Made by a program: the position numbers and the translations under genes. A stretch of 64,000 nt of DNA from Manduca sexta (Eukaryota > Arthropoda > Insecta > Lepidoptera > Sphingidae). The stretch is taken from assembly GCF_014839805.1 (NCBI RefSeq), contig NC_051141.1:15632777-15696776 (forward strand), written 5' to 3'. This document shows positions 1 to 12,010 of the stretch, piece after piece; positions within the stretch are counted from its first letter, which is position 1; each line of letters starts with the position of its first letter. The notes beneath the pieces are model-generated. The model had not been told where the DNA came from and searched no databases. It saw only the letters and a list, made by a program, of their open reading frames with translations.

Positions 1-979
1 CTTATTAAAAACTTACACATACTACTAGGTATAATACTCATTCTATAATATACAAATGTATATCATATAATTTGAATAAAATGTATAGAAAGTAAATTGG
101 AGATAAAAAAAAAAATGAGCCTTGAACTTAGTCCGTTAATTGCACGCGAATTGCTAATTCTTCATTATGCATTTAAATTTGCTAAATATTACTCCTAAAT
201 TGAAATTCACACAATTTTAACTCATGTGACATATTAGCAATTGGCATTAGCATGGTTATTTAGCATGCTGAGGGATGACAATTAGCATGCTAATAAAATT
301 AATTCGAAATAGCATTAAATGACATCAATACCGCCAGCTACGGATTTACACCATAAATTAATAACACATAGTCCAATTAAATTCACTGTGTTCCCGAAAC
401 ATACCTAACAGGTTAATAATATAAAACAATTCTCTAGCACACAGAACGACAGTAAATATAAAAAAAAATACAACAACCCATCCCAATCTATTTTATATTA
501 CGATGTGAAATTAAATTCTTATCGCCATTTTTTATTTTCATAGGTATATTGCAACGTGGATTTATTATGTCGTCGGCTGTATTTATACGTTTCGGGAAAA
601 CGGCAAAATAAATTCTACCCTGTATAGCTCGCTTGCATGTGAAAAGAGAACATCATTTCGCAGTTTTTATTGAGAAATGTACATACTGAGAATGCATTTA
701 AATTTCAGTAGATGTAACGCGACGAACTGGTTTTAATATTAACCTGTAAAAAAATTACCTTTGTAGAATGCCAGGAATTTAGCGTGCGGGGGCCGGCCTG
801 CCCCCAGCGACACATTTAGGAAGACGACTAAATGTTAAAAATAGTAGCTGTTGAAAATTTAAACTTTGTCCTTTCATATTTTATCTTATGTACCAGTAGA
901 AATGGGGGCTTAGGGTTTTGTCTCTGTTGTTTTTATCTCGTCCGGCGCCTAGGGAAAATTTATGCTAGCCTCGGACGGC
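1..979. other. AT-rich stretch without a recognised gene
   Basis: No exon, RNA gene or terminal-repeat element was seen. A short GC-rich patch at 785-810 and another at about 935-980 (GTCCGGCGCC) probably belong to transposon debris beside the LINE relic that follows. Confidence 0.4.
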
Positions 980-1140
980 AATCATTCATGATCATGATGA
1001 TGAAACACACATAAAGTCTAACGTTGAACATAGGCCTCGATCAAAGATTTCCAGTCGGACCTGTCGAGAGCGGCCTGCACCCAGCGTGTTCTGGTGACCT
1101 TTCTTAAGTAGTCTATCCACCTTGCCGGTGGACGTCCATA
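980..1140 (-). pseudogene. 3' end of an RTE-type LINE (C-terminus plus tail)
   Basis: The minus strand reads GRPPARWIDYLRKVTRTRWV and then QAALDRSDWKSLIEAYVQR before a stop at about 1018. This is the usual C-terminal tail of lepidopteran RTE-like reverse transcriptases; compare GRPAARWTDDI at the end of the larger LINE at 22.9 kb. A short 3' UTR follows, ending in an ATCATG-rich tail near 980, as RTE elements end in simple repeats. Homology stops near 1140, so this is a severely 5'-truncated copy. Confidence 0.65.
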
Positions 1141-2788
1141 TTTTGTGTTTACGTACCTACCAATAATTATAAAATAATATTTTATATCGCATTCATTAAA
1201 AAAGCAATAGTCATAACAAGGATAAAAACAAAGGACTGGGCCAGTCAAAAGAATTCCCAAAACGCATTTGAATTGAGGTAACCTACGAGGGGAGTGTGTT
1301 CTAAATTAAAAGGTAAGTAATAAAGCCCAAAGGACGTTCTATACAACAAAATATTTAATATCACCAGATGCAAATCAATTCCTAATAAAAGGCAGGTCCC
1401 CTCGCGATAGGGGCAAGCTCAAAGTGCGTTTAATTCAAAGTTCGCTACATATTGTATATAGTTATATGTAAACAGATTAGTGTCGGATTCCAGATACTTC
1501 AAGCGAAAATCACCGTTATGCCCAATTGTACAAGTTACATTATTAAATAATTATAGCTCGTGTACCGCACCCTTGCGTATCTTAGCCTTGAAATGAAAGG
1601 GGTCTAGCAACGATGGACACTCGCTCTTAAAACTAATCTGCTAATTTTAAATCGGCGATTATCCGACGCCCGATGAGAAATAGTGGGAGCAGTAAGTGGA
1701 TGTAAGCTTGTTGCTAGTAACAACTAACATTGTGTTGATAATATCATTAAAATATTACGTTCTTATGTTGTGTTCTTATATTAATTTCATAATACATACT
1801 TCATATTTAACAATATAATGGCCGTGCGTGATAACGCGAGATATCTTAAGAATTGCCATACGTCCGGATTTCACCGGACCTGTACTAGTGTGAAGGGCGG
1901 GCGGGGGTCAACGGGCAGGGGTTTTTAAGAAGTGTCCGGGTAAAATCCTTTTGTTGTCAGGATAATCCATTTTTTAAACAGATAAGCGATAAATTGAAAT
2001 AAATCCTAGTTAAAAATTCATTCCTAATAATCCGCATGTGTAAATGCATAAAAATTAACAAATTATACCAAAATTTTTAATATTGTTGCGTAAAAAAAAA
2101 TTCTGACTTGTTCGGGGAAAACCCATATTTCGCTCGAATGTCCGGCATTTTTGGCGTGTTTATCAGGCGTCAACAATATAGGTGATGGCAGCCCTACTCT
2201 CATGTATTATTTGTAACTCCTCATTTTCACCGCGATAAGGGACATTCATACAATTGATCAGTGTCTCAATACTGGTTCGGGGTAAGTAAATCTCTACTGG
2301 CTCAATGGTTCATGCCTAGCTCTTGTTAATCGTTATGCAGACCGCCACTTTTATAGGAAATTATTTTTGCTTGTATAAAACTGGAGCAGTATCATTAGTA
2401 AGTCATAAAGTAATGCGCGGTAACAGTACTCAATGCCCGACATTTGTACCAGTTAAGATCCAATTTCTGTTCTTATATTTTTTGTCTGGCAATTAGTCTC
2501 GTGCCATACAATAATCCTTTCATTGGATTTCAATTCCTCAACAGTATTACATCAGACCCTTCCTACAACGTGAGCTCATGGGATGGTTAGTTATTTTAAA
2601 GCTGTTCAAGAATTAAGTACGGATTAGTAAGATTTCACGTCCATCTTCTGTTGTAGTGAATTTACACTTGAGTAAAATTTGAATAAGGCTGTAAAGAGAT
2701 CTAAAACTTTCTCAATAATTTCATAACAATGCTTATTGTTAGCTGCCATAGAGGCACATCTAAGCATTTTATTTTAATTGCTTCGAAT
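1141..2788. other. Gene-free stretch
   Basis: AT-rich DNA with no supported exon. A GC-rich patch at 1855-1930 (CCGGATTTCACCGGACC with small inverted repeats) could be transposon debris but was not identified. Confidence 0.35.
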
Positions 2789-3035
2789 GATGAGACAGCT
2801 TGACAATCGCTTGGTGGTAAGTGAAGAAACACTATCCAACCCTTTGAATTACAAAGTATTGTTTGGTATTCCACTGCGTTGGCAATTCAGAGACACGAGG
2901 TGTTAAGTCTTATTATGCCTAGTAGTTACAGTGGTTACAACGTCCTTCAAACCGGAACACAACAGTATTACATAATTGTGCTTGATGGCAGAAATAGACA
3001 TTGCGGTGGTACCTACCTACTACCAGTATCCATCT
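2789..3035 (+). repeat. GACGAGAC-type interspersed repeat, copy 1
   Basis: The sequence runs from a diverged GACGAGACGAGCTTGCCGTT-like start, through ACACTATCCAACCCTTTGAA and GGTATTCCACTGCG, to AGAAATAGACATTGCGGTGG. The same order appears at 9149 and 28242 (plus) and 7636 (minus). I recognise this as a common lepidopteran interspersed repeat, probably a SINE or a LINE 3' end, but cannot name it firmly. Confidence 0.6.
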
Positions 3036-3069
3036 TACATGAAACTAAGTCATTGAAAGGTTGCTAGTA

Positions 3070-3123
3070 CTTATAGCTCAGGTCTCTCTATTGTACTTAC
3101 AATAGAGAGACCTGAGCTATAAG
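3070..3123. repeat. Perfect 26-bp inverted repeat with 2-nt spacer
   Basis: The arms 3070-3095 and 3098-3123 are exact reverse complements, separated by CT. The arm begins CTTATAGCTCAGGTCTCTCT. It lies just 3' of the interspersed repeat copy. No terminal duplication was seen, so it is not an obvious transposon. Confidence 0.9.
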
Positions 3124-3258
3124 CCTGAGTGGTACTTACCAGCCGAAAATAAACTTTGATATATTTGTATTTTAATATACGTGTAATACCTGTTTGAGTA
3201 TATAAATATCACGAGTACAAACATCGTACAAAACTTTATGAAATATCTCTATATCCTG

Positions 3259-3924
3259 CAGTGGCGAAGGGTGAAAATTTTCAAAAGGGAACCCGAAGAA
3301 ATATTTTTTTCTACAGATGTAATACGCATTTCACAATAAAAATAAAATCAGTAAAATATCGTAATACTTAATAATTTCCTTCTAACATAAACATGTATAA
3401 ACTTTAAATTTTAAAAATAATCACATATTATTTTGAACATAGGTACCTAAAACAGTCCAACAAATATTAATAACGCACACTATACACAAACACTAATTAA
3501 TACATTCAAAATTATTAAAAATATTCGCGCCAATGGCTCAACATGAAGCCGCAAATTCTCGGGTTACCCCGAAGTACACATACACGCACGCACACATGTA
3601 TTTTTACGTCACTTCCAAAAGATTAGACAAAGACACCGCGCTGCGTGTGAAAGAGACAACAATATCGCGAGGGAAGCTATGCGCGGTCGGGTTCCCTTCG
3701 AACAATACAAGGCGCGAGCGCTGCGCGCGAGTTACAATTTAACGAATTGATACTATGTACCGTTGTCGTTGAAGTATTGATTTAATTGAATAAGTATAGA
3801 ATTACTTGTTTGAGTATACTATTATTACTCTAGTTATATTTGTTATGTTTTTCTTTTATTATTTTTAATTAATTTACAAAAGGTAACCCGGTAGGAATCG
3901 GCTTGTATGGACGCTTCGCCACTG
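3259..3924. mobile_element. Non-autonomous hAT-type element with perfect TSD
   Basis: The element starts CAGTGGCGAAGGGTGAAA and ends GGACGCTTCGCCACTG, giving terminal inverted repeats CAGTGGCGAAG / CTTCGCCACTG. It is flanked by the identical 8-bp duplication ATATCCTG at 3251-3258 and 3925-3932. An 8-bp TSD with CAGxGG-type ends is the hallmark of the hAT superfamily. At 666 bp with no transposase frame it must depend on a transposase in trans. Related copies lie at 35184 and 39078. Confidence 0.88.
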
Positions 3925-3932
3925 ATATCCTG

Positions 3933-6476
3933 GCAGACTTTTATTACAATTTATATACAGAAATACAACAATTCAATTCTACTGAGTGATGCGTCTTTCA
4001 TTCATCATATTTTTAAATTACATAATAATATCGTACATTAAAATGTATCCACGTAATTGACAACATTACATTTTTTCGACATACTCAAATGTTTATGTTT
4101 TATGAAACTAGATCTTAAATTGAGACCCATATTTCTTCTTTTTTCAAAACTTAGTTATTTTCATTCACAATATTCAGTTCAGAATTTTGTTTTATTCTAA
4201 AACGACGTAAACACCTCAGGTAAACACCAAATGACGTCATATATCCAGCGCAATACCTAATGAGTTTTGCTTTGTAGCAAAAAAGAAGTGTCATTTTTTG
4301 TTTCTCTCTTTGAAAGTGCAAGTTGTGACTTACCTACCTATTGTAATATTGACATTGACAATTGACGGTGTCTTAGTTTGTTAAATAAATAGTAAGGTGG
4401 ACCAAGGAACTACCTCATTCAACCGTATCAAGCATTTGTCGGTTTTTAATAAGTTTCTTCAAAATTAAGTATTAAAATAGATAATGGAGCGCAGAGTAGA
4501 AAAATTAAAAAACTATTTTTTAGGCCCGTATACATTTAAAACTTTTGACAACATCTAACTGACAACATTGTAAAATGTTAATTTTTTATCTACATTTTAT
4601 AGTTTGACACTTAAATTATTAGCAATACTAACAATATTTTTCACAAACTTAGTACAATACATTTTTCGTAACATGCGCAACAAAAGTAAGTTTGTTTAAT
4701 TCATAAAGTGAAACATAATATAACTACCACATTTTATTTCATTCTAAACTGATTGTGCCCATGCTTTGTTACACTAAAATGGTGCCTTTTGCCCTCTATT
4801 TGCCCGCGTTTCACTCAGATTTTTCTAATAAACGAGAAACCTGCTCGGCCTCGACATATAAAATAATTCATGTGCACTTAAGCTTAATTGACCAAGATTA
4901 TAAAAACATTTATTAGTAACACATTTTACTTTACTGAAACTTGGAAATTTTATATTTGTTAATATTTTATACGGAAAATTTAAATTTCCTCAAGATCGTA
5001 TTCCGGCTGGTGTTTCATGGAAATTAAAATTATGATCGATATATTTCTTGTTTATTATAACAACTATATAACAGTGACGCAGGATGATTTTTTCCGAAAG
5101 GAAACCTGACACGACTTGTATGATACTAATAATATATGTATATGCATAATTGCATTTCTGGGAATCGTTCTACTAATAATTATTACTTTCTACATAAATT
5201 ACGAAAGGGGAGCCGGCAGAAATCAGATTATATGGAGCATTTGCAAAGGCCATATAAAAAGAATAATTGTAAAACCATTGTTACATAATCTTTCCACAAT
5301 CCATGCTGCAAAATATATCTTGTTCTACATTCCCAATAGTGAAATCGGTAAAATTTTCACCATCCAAATAATTCTTCTAAATTAATTATATAGCTATTAA
5401 TGTTAATCATTATTATTGTCTTTAAGTATACCTATTTTTAATATAATAAAAAATACAGCTTCCTTACCAATCTCGAGATAATACGCAAAATAAAAATGAC
5501 AGAATGATCAAGAGAATCCAGTTTATTTCAGAGCTTATTGTCTTTACCAGATATTGTATCTCGATGTTATTTACTGAACAGTGCTTTTAAACACAAAAGC
5601 ATTGTTAGAGCTTGACGGAAAATAAATGCCACATTACAAGCTCAAAGGTGAGGGCGTCTCAAGAGATAGTTTATTTTTCACTTGCTATCATCTTCATGCG
5701 AGTTGCATGCGATCAACTGTGAACCTTATAGACTGCGTACGGCACACAGTTTAATTACTTTATAAAGTTCCCACGTTAACATATTATATTTGATCGTACG
5801 TGTTTTTTTAATTTTTTCCTAAGTTTTATATGGGGTCACTGCATCATTTTTTAGATATTCAGTATAATATGTAAAGATCTTACAAAGAGCCAGCCGTCTT
5901 TTAAATAGTTAATATGGATATCCCGTAAGGATAGATGGGTATAAAATTAAAATAATGCAAGCTGTCTTAATCCAAAAGTTGTTTCGGTTAATAAAAATAA
6001 AAAACAAAGACCATTTGATTTTCAATAAATAACACAAAATCAAAACTAGAACTACATTGTTACATGCAAACAACGCTTTACAGACTTTTTCTACAATCAC
6101 TTCAACTGTGACGGATTTTATTTTAACAAGGTAAGTTGAATGCGTGTGCAGTCGCATCGAAATGTTAGTAACAAGTTTGAGAATGTACAGCGCGTTCTTA
6201 AGTTAATTAATTGTTGCGAAAGTAATGACAACTGAGCGAAGTGCAATAAACCTGATAGAGTACTCACTAGAGCTGCAAATGCCAACTTAATAATTGTTAG
6301 GAGTTTAAAATATACTTCCAATAACACGTTTTAACAGTATGCACTGTTAAAATTGTAATAAGGCGCGAACCCATTTCTTTTCTACGGTAAAAATATAACC
6401 TTCCAGTTAAACAAAAATTACAATGCACGTGACTGCGCGAACAAAAACAATCTTAATCATTATTTAATTTTACTTA
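3933..6476. other. Gene-free stretch
   Basis: Very AT-rich. A frame at 5116-5385 has a hydrophobic stretch (about residues 6-26) but no ATG-led conserved protein, and it was not accepted as a gene. No repeats with clear ends were seen. Confidence 0.35.
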
Positions 6477-6479
6477 CTG

Positions 6480-6656
6480 GGGCCTTATTCTCTATCCCGC
6501 ACGTTATTTTGACAGTGTGTAACAAGCACGTAACACAACGCATCTTGTTTAGTACTATAGAAATTTGGCTTACAGAATACCATTCCACGCACATTTCTCG
6601 AAGATAACATGACACGGCCGCGTTACGCGTTTACACTATCATACAGAATAAGGGCC
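6480..6656. mobile_element. Harbinger-type MITE, copy 1 (177 bp)
   Basis: The termini are GGGCCTTATTCTCTAT and CAGAATAAGGGCC, forming imperfect terminal inverted repeats. The 3-bp duplication CTG flanks both sides (6477-6479 and 6657-6659). TSDs of the form CWG are characteristic of PIF/Harbinger elements. There is no coding capacity. It is nearly identical to the copy at 9947. Confidence 0.8.
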
Positions 6657-6802
6657 CTGGTGAAATTTAACGTGAATTTCGCATACCGTGCCCAACCTGT
6701 TGAGCATTGTCAATCAGAATCTTGATTTCCAAACCAAGCGACATATTATATATAACCCACAATAATCCTATAAAATGTATAGAAAGAAACCGTTAGCGAT
6801 TA

Positions 6803-6960
6803 TCTATACTGTTAATATAAAGCTGAAGAGTTTGTTTGTTTGAACGCGCTAATCTCAGAATCTACTGGTTCGAATTGAGAAAATTCTTTAAGTGTTGGAT
6901 AGCCCATTTATCGAGGGAGGCTATAGGCTATTCGCGGGCTGAGCCGCGATCAGGAACTAG
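6803..6960 (+). mobile_element. Complete mini-Helitron (158 bp)
   Basis: It begins TCTATACTGTTAATATAAAGC directly after an A and ends CTAG directly before a T, so it sits in an A/T target without duplication. A terminal hairpin CGCGG-GCTGAG-CCGCG ends 11 nt before CTAG. The 5' TC, 3' CTAG, hairpin and A|T insertion are the rules for Helitrons. It carries one copy of an internal unit (AATCTCAG...GGATAGCCC) that is repeated in the larger relatives at 25833 and 55205. Confidence 0.82.
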
Positions 6961-7499
6961 TATTTCACATAATACTAGACTAGCCCTTTTGTCTAAACCT
7001 ACACATAATCCAGAGCAGCAATATCAAAAGATAATGGAGGTCTTGGGTCTCAATGATTGCTTATGAATTATTTTTATTCTTGGTGATTTTTATCTAAAGC
7101 GCCGATTTCGCCAAAGAGGTGAGAAAAGAGAACGAAAAGAGGACATTTTAAGCCTTTTTCTAAATGTGTAACTGGCTCATTGAACAAGAAAAATAAAGCG
7201 CAATTAGAAAAAGTAAATTTACTCGCAGTGAAATATTCAATCGTTTTGTATCTCCTGTCCTTTTCAGACCTTGCAGATTTGACGGCGCTATATCAATAAC
7301 TGTTCGTGGCACTATAGAGTTTCCCTCGCACTTCCAGGTACGCCGACGTCCTTTAGCATGCCTTGCAAAGAGCTAATTACACAGAATAAATAATTCAACC
7401 TTTGCCGAGAATAGTAAACCGCTTACCAAATGAACTTTACACTCACGAGCTACTTTGTACTAATGTGCTAAAACGAATTACTGGCAAATTTTAAATTTG
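6961..7499. other. Gene-free stretch
   Basis: No exon or element with clear ends seen. Confidence 0.3.
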
Positions 7500-7635
7500 T
7501 ATATAGACTAAATTTTCCTCGCAGCTTCACTCGCGTGGAGGAGTTTTCTGGGATAAAAGTTTCGCTATATATTTTCCCGGTGTAGAAATTAGCCTATTTC
7601 CATACGTTCATACCGTTGGTAATTCTCTCATATGT
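7500..7635 (-). mobile_element. Helitron-like 3' relic
   Basis: CTCGCAGCTTCACTCGCGTG, then AAGTTTCGCTATATATTTTC and CCCGG, match on the minus strand the 3' half of the Helitron family at 25833 and 55205. Both ends are lost. Confidence 0.45.
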
Positions 7636-7899
7636 CAGAGTTCGCCTGGGTAGGTAGCACCGTAGTCTATTTCTGTGGCCAAGCAGCAGTGTGTAGCCAT
7701 GGTTGTGTTCCGGTGTGAAAGACATTGTAGCCAGTGTAACTACAGGGCATGATAGACTTAACATCTCGTGTCTCAGGATGGCGAGCGCAGTGGAATACCA
7801 AACAATACTTAATTCAATGTGTTGGATGGTGTTTCTGCTGTTTATGGGCGGTCGTATCGCTTACCATCAGAAGAACGGCAAGCTCGTCTCGTCATTCAA
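7636..7899 (-). repeat. GACGAGAC-type interspersed repeat, copy 2
   Basis: Read on the minus strand: GACGAGACGAGCTTGCCGTT, then GATGGTAAGCGATACGACCG, GGTATTCCACTGCGCTCGCC and, near the end, CTACCCAGGCGAACTC. This is the best preserved of the four copies here and shows the full 5' end. Confidence 0.65.
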
Positions 7900-8699
7900 A
7901 GCAATAAAAAGCGGAACTTCATAAAAATCCGTTCAGAAAATCACTATGTCGAACATATTTCCTTGCATTGCACTTCCCCGAAGACATCCCTGCTAGTACT
8001 GTTAGCGATAAGGAAAAGTAGTGGGGCGTTTTCGTCAATGAAATGTTCTACAGGAAATGTTAAAAACATCATACAACAATTAATATCCACGCTATTCTGA
8101 TTATAATTATATCTTGTCAAAGCATCATCTGTGCTTTGTTTATGTAATATAACTCACGAATAAATTATACAGGTAAAATGCAATCATACGCGCCAAAATA
8201 ACCTCACAAAGAAACTCATTATAGCCTGTCCGTAGTCATTACAACGTAGTTAAATCATAGGCCATAATATATTGAGTGCATTTGACAATGTGGTTTCGCG
8301 TTTACCTCGCAACAAACGTATCAAGGGATTTAGTTACAAGGTAGGGCATTTTGTCAGACTGCAGCATACTTCACTAAAAACCATTTCTCAATACAGCAAT
8401 AGGATATGAAAAGATGGTAAATAAAATACAATTTAATAATCTATGTAAATCGACTGAGGAGGAACATTTCGACTCTAGAATATCATAATACTTATACAAC
8501 GTACTATGTGAAAATGTCCACCTTTAGGACAAACTTTCAACAAATGCCCTGGGTGTCAATATCTGACTAGTTTAAGTACCGGTTTACATTATAGCCATTA
8601 TACTTGTAAAAATGTTGCTCGTGTCGCCTATCACATCTCTGACGCAGAATCGAGAACATTAAAATATATATTGAATCCATAAAATGTTAAATTATTATT
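7900..8699. other. Gene-free stretch
   Basis: AT-rich; no exon or bounded repeat seen. Confidence 0.3.
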
Positions 8700-9120
8700 G
8701 ATATAGAAAACTTAAAATTAAACTATATTTCGGTTTTTATCGCGGTTTTAACTTTAGTTTTCTCCAGACGTTTCGAAGACTTTGCAGCTTTTATAGTTAG
8801 AATATCTACCTACATTTTACAAATATACAACTTTTTCATTTTTTTAGCTGTTGGTGTTCCGATCTACGCAGAATGAGCTCAGTTTCTTGTAGTCTGACAG
8901 CCGGTCTTTTGGGTTCCGATTTAAATAAATGTAGAACTGGATCCCAGGCTAGTGCAAGCTCCAACCATCATCCCTATTGAAATTAAGATGTTTTTTTTTT
9001 TAATTTTAATTATTAAAACCGCGATAAAACCCGAAAAATATACATTTTTTAATGTCACATTCGCGTAAACATAAGAAATCATTATGCCTCTATCATATTT
9101 TTTTTTGCATATCGTTAAGG
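8700..9120 (-). mobile_element. Penelope-like element, 3' fragment
   Basis: On the minus strand the sequence matches the C-terminal end and pseudo-LTR of the larger Penelope-like element at 26.7-27.9 kb: AACTGAGCTCATTCTGCGTA, GATCGG, then GCTGCAAAGTCTTCGAAACG and AAAACCGCGATAAAAACCG. It also keeps the ACATTCGCGTAAACATAAGA end motif near 9055-9080. The coding part is short and broken. Confidence 0.65.
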
Positions 9121-9148
9121 CCAAATTATTTTTTTATTTAGATGAATA

Positions 9149-9400
9149 ATAAGACTAGTACGCCGTTTACCTGATTATAAGCGATACGACCGCGCATAAA
9201 CAGTTACAGTGCCATCCGGAACTTTGAATTGCAAAGCACTGTGTGACGTTCCACGGTGGTTTTCATAATGAGACAAAGATTTTAAGTCTTATAATGAAAA
9301 GTAATTACGCTAGCAACAATTTCCTTTGAACTGGTACACAGCAGTGCATGGACAGCGTTTAACTTGGCTATAGAAATAGACATTGCCGTAGTAACTATCA
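9149..9400 (+). repeat. GACGAGAC-type interspersed repeat, copy 3 (diverged)
   Basis: Shares GTACGCCGTTTACCTGATTA, TAAGCGATACGACCGC and AGAAATAGACATTGCCG with the other copies, but the middle is strongly diverged. Confidence 0.55.
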
Positions 9401-9769
9401 AGACATACACTCAGATATACTTACCACCAATAATTAAAAATAAGTGTATATTGCCCATTAAACGTTTTTTTTTATAAATTTATAGCTCTATTGTCCAGTA
9501 ACTTCTACTTGACGCTGAACCGGTATTCATCCTTTTGGAATGAAAAGTACTCTATTCAATCCACAGTTCAGTGTCTGAGTTCTATATTTCACACATTCAT
9601 TCAGTTATTAAGGTGAAACTGATTAATTAACAAACATTCAAACTCATGTATAGAATTTTAGTTACATTATTATTATGTTTCCCAGGACTGAACAAATGCA
9701 TTTATCTAAAACATGAGGTATAAAAAGTCTATTATTTACCATAAAAGTAGATAACTGGGATAAAGCGTA

Positions 9770-9905
9770 TCTTATATATTGTATTTATTCAGGACACGAT
9801 CTAACCTTATGTCAAATTTCATCCAAATCTATCCGGCGATTTCTACATTTATGTATATACTTCTAAAAAAAACTCTCAAACTTTCTCATTTACGTTAAGA
9901 ATAAT
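9770..9905 (-). repeat. Short Helitron-like/SINE-like relic
   Basis: CAAATTTCATCCAAATCTAT and CCGGCGATTTCTACATTTAT resemble the ATGAAACTTTACAGTATTA family seen at 11690 and 47240. The ends are not preserved. Confidence 0.3.
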
Positions 9906-9946
9906 ATTCGCAGTCTGCTAGGCTACCGCGCTAACAGACTGATCAG

Positions 9947-10123
9947 GGGCCTTATTCTCTATCCCGCACGTTATTTTAACAGTGCGTAACAAGCACGTAA
10001 CACAACGCATCATGTTTAGGACTATAGAAATTTGGCTTACAGAATACCATTCCACACACATTTCTAGAAGATAACATGACACGGCCGCGTTACGCGTTTA
10101 CACTATCATACAGAATAAGGGCC
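9947..10123. mobile_element. Harbinger-type MITE, copy 2 (177 bp)
   Basis: Exactly the same length as copy 1 at 6480, with only a few substitutions. The ends are GGGCCTTATTCTCTAT and CAGAATAAGGGCC. It is flanked by the 3-bp duplication CAG at 9944-9946 and 10124-10126, again of CWG type. Confidence 0.8.
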
Positions 10124-10213
10124 CAGCTGACAACTGTAACCTTGGACGCCGCTACAGTAACATGCCACGGGAAATCAAAACAATTTTCATTACAAAATTG
10201 ATAGTAAAAACAT

Positions 10214-10275
10214 ATCGGCCCCTTCATTCTCTATGACAGTGTTAACTTGTGACGCGGCCGTTTTACGTTAACTGC
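10214..10275. repeat. Half-copy of a GGCC-ended MITE
   Basis: ATCGGCCCCTTCATTCTCTA followed by GACGCGGCCGTTTTACGT resembles the 5' end and inner GACACGGCCGCGTTACG block of the MITE 90 bp upstream, with the centre missing and the right end lost. Confidence 0.45.
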
Positions 10276-11343
10276 ATGTAATAATCGTTTAATTATATAT
10301 TGATGAATCCGATGAGTTAAGTTGGTGAGAGCGGTGAAAATAATGCGTCATAAATAATGAGCGCCCAGTGGCCATAGAATGTGGCAAGAAACCACACATA
10401 TCAGTGTCGTTTTATTGTGATTGATTGAAAGACTAACATGTGACTGAAATATAGGTCTCTCCATGAATCGCAAACATCAACATAAACGACATTAATCTAC
10501 GAGTCGTGTTTTTTGGGACAATCCAAGGAGGCAGATCCTACAAGCCCAAACACACAGTAATAAAAAAAACAAAAACGTCAACAATAACATTGCTGTCATT
10601 TGCGGAGACGGCAAATAAATATAGCATATCTCCTAAAATGAAAGTTCTCAAAGGGAATACATACTGTAAAAAAGAAACTTGAAAAATACAACCCAACATG
10701 TTCACCTTTAGAATTTCGACGTCAAAGTATGACATACACATTAATTAATCATTATTACGTTATTTATTTGCATAGTGAACATAAAACCACAAACCTAAAT
10801 GGCACATGGACGAATAAAGGACGGGGCGATTTTATGTGAAATCAAGGCCAAATTCCTGCTCCAAAAGTTGTTACCAATTGGTAATTTGTCGCTGTCTTAT
10901 TTGAAAGGTCGGTATGGCAAGATGTCACAACGTCCTTAGATATTAATATAGAAATAAATTATATTTATGGAAAATATGCTAATATTCGCATTAGAAACGT
11001 GCAAATCATGATACGGAAAAATAGTAAGTATTTTACATAGGTGTTTTGCAATGCCACGGTAGATTGAGTAGCCATAACATAAGCGCAAAATGTTTGTATG
11101 ATAATCTTCCCAATGTCTACTCTGTAGAATAGAACTCTTTGATTGGCTCATAATATATTATTCGTAATGACGGGATTAAAATCCATTACGTAACTTATGA
11201 CGTAGAAACCATTCACTTCATCACGCCGCGGCGACACGAGTTGGCTACTCAAAGGAAAGAGAGAACCTGAAATTCTTGTATCAAAACACTAAGCGTTGAT
11301 ATAAAAATAGGTGTTTTGTGTGTAAATAATTAAAAGTTATTAG
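10276..11343. other. Gene-free stretch
   Basis: AT-rich; no exon or bounded repeat seen. Confidence 0.3.
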
Positions 11344-11560
11344 TCTATACTAATCTTATAAATCTAACGTCACAAAAGTAAAGATGTCTGTCTGTAACAC
11401 TTTTACGGTTTAACTATTAAACTGATCCTTGAAACTTGAACTACTAAATGAGCTTGAACTGCAATTAAATACTGTGATTTGTTTTTTTATATTTATCAGA
11501 AATTCAAAAACTAAATTGCACGTGAGCGAAATCGCGAGTGAAAGCCGTAATTTATAATTC
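11344..11560 (+). repeat. Helitron-like family relic (TATACTAATCTTATAAAT type)
   Basis: Begins GTCTATACTAATCTTATAAA and ends GCGAAATCGCGAGTGAAAGCC, in the place of the CGCGAGCAAAAGCTAAT end of the related copy at 47240. The A|TC start and a GC hairpin near the end suggest a degraded non-autonomous Helitron. Confidence 0.4.
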
Positions 11561-11689
11561 GCTAAGCGGTCTTGCGGTCATCTCACTACGCATGAAATAA
11601 ATACGATTGGCATTGACCGTTTCCGAACGCGTCACAGCGTCACGACATAATTATAGCAATAATATATTCATCCCGTCCATTACATAATT

Positions 11690-11860
11690 AACATTAGCTA
11701 ACACAAGATTGACTACGTATCGTTATATTATGACCAACAAAATCCTTATGAATCGTAGCCTATGTGTTATTTTGATGTATAACCAATATTACTGTAAAGT
11801 TTCATCCAAATCCGTTCAGTAGATTTTTTTTTGAAAGGGGAACAAACAAAACATACATTT
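11690..11860 (-). repeat. Minus-strand relic of the same family
   Basis: ATCCTTATGAATCGTAGCCT, ATGTGTTATTTTGATGTATA and GTTTCATCCAAATCCGTTCA are, in reverse order and with divergence, the middle of the copy at 47240. Ends missing. Confidence 0.4.
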
Positions 11861-11861
11861 A

Positions 11862-12010
11862 CTCGGTATTGGCCTGGAATCTGTAATTTGTGTCCGACAT
11901 GACGGTAGGCTCGCCCCCTATCACATCATGGAACGGAATAATACACACGGGGGAAAGTGAGTGCACCAGTTGCGCCTCCACGTAGCCCTTCAGAGATAAA
12001 TAAATGGCTT
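11862..12010 (+). repeat. SINE-B fragment (3' body, no tRNA head)
   Basis: TGTAATTTGTGTCCGACATG, then GCTCGCCCCCTATCACATCA and TGGAACGGAATAATACACAC match the body of the SINE-B family seen complete at 36107 (minus). The tRNA-like head is missing. Confidence 0.55.

Noticed and set aside
5116..5385. 89-codon frame with an N-terminal hydrophobic stretch
   Set aside because: It starts at a TTG, has no recognisable domain, and its hydrophobicity is what AT-rich random frames give.
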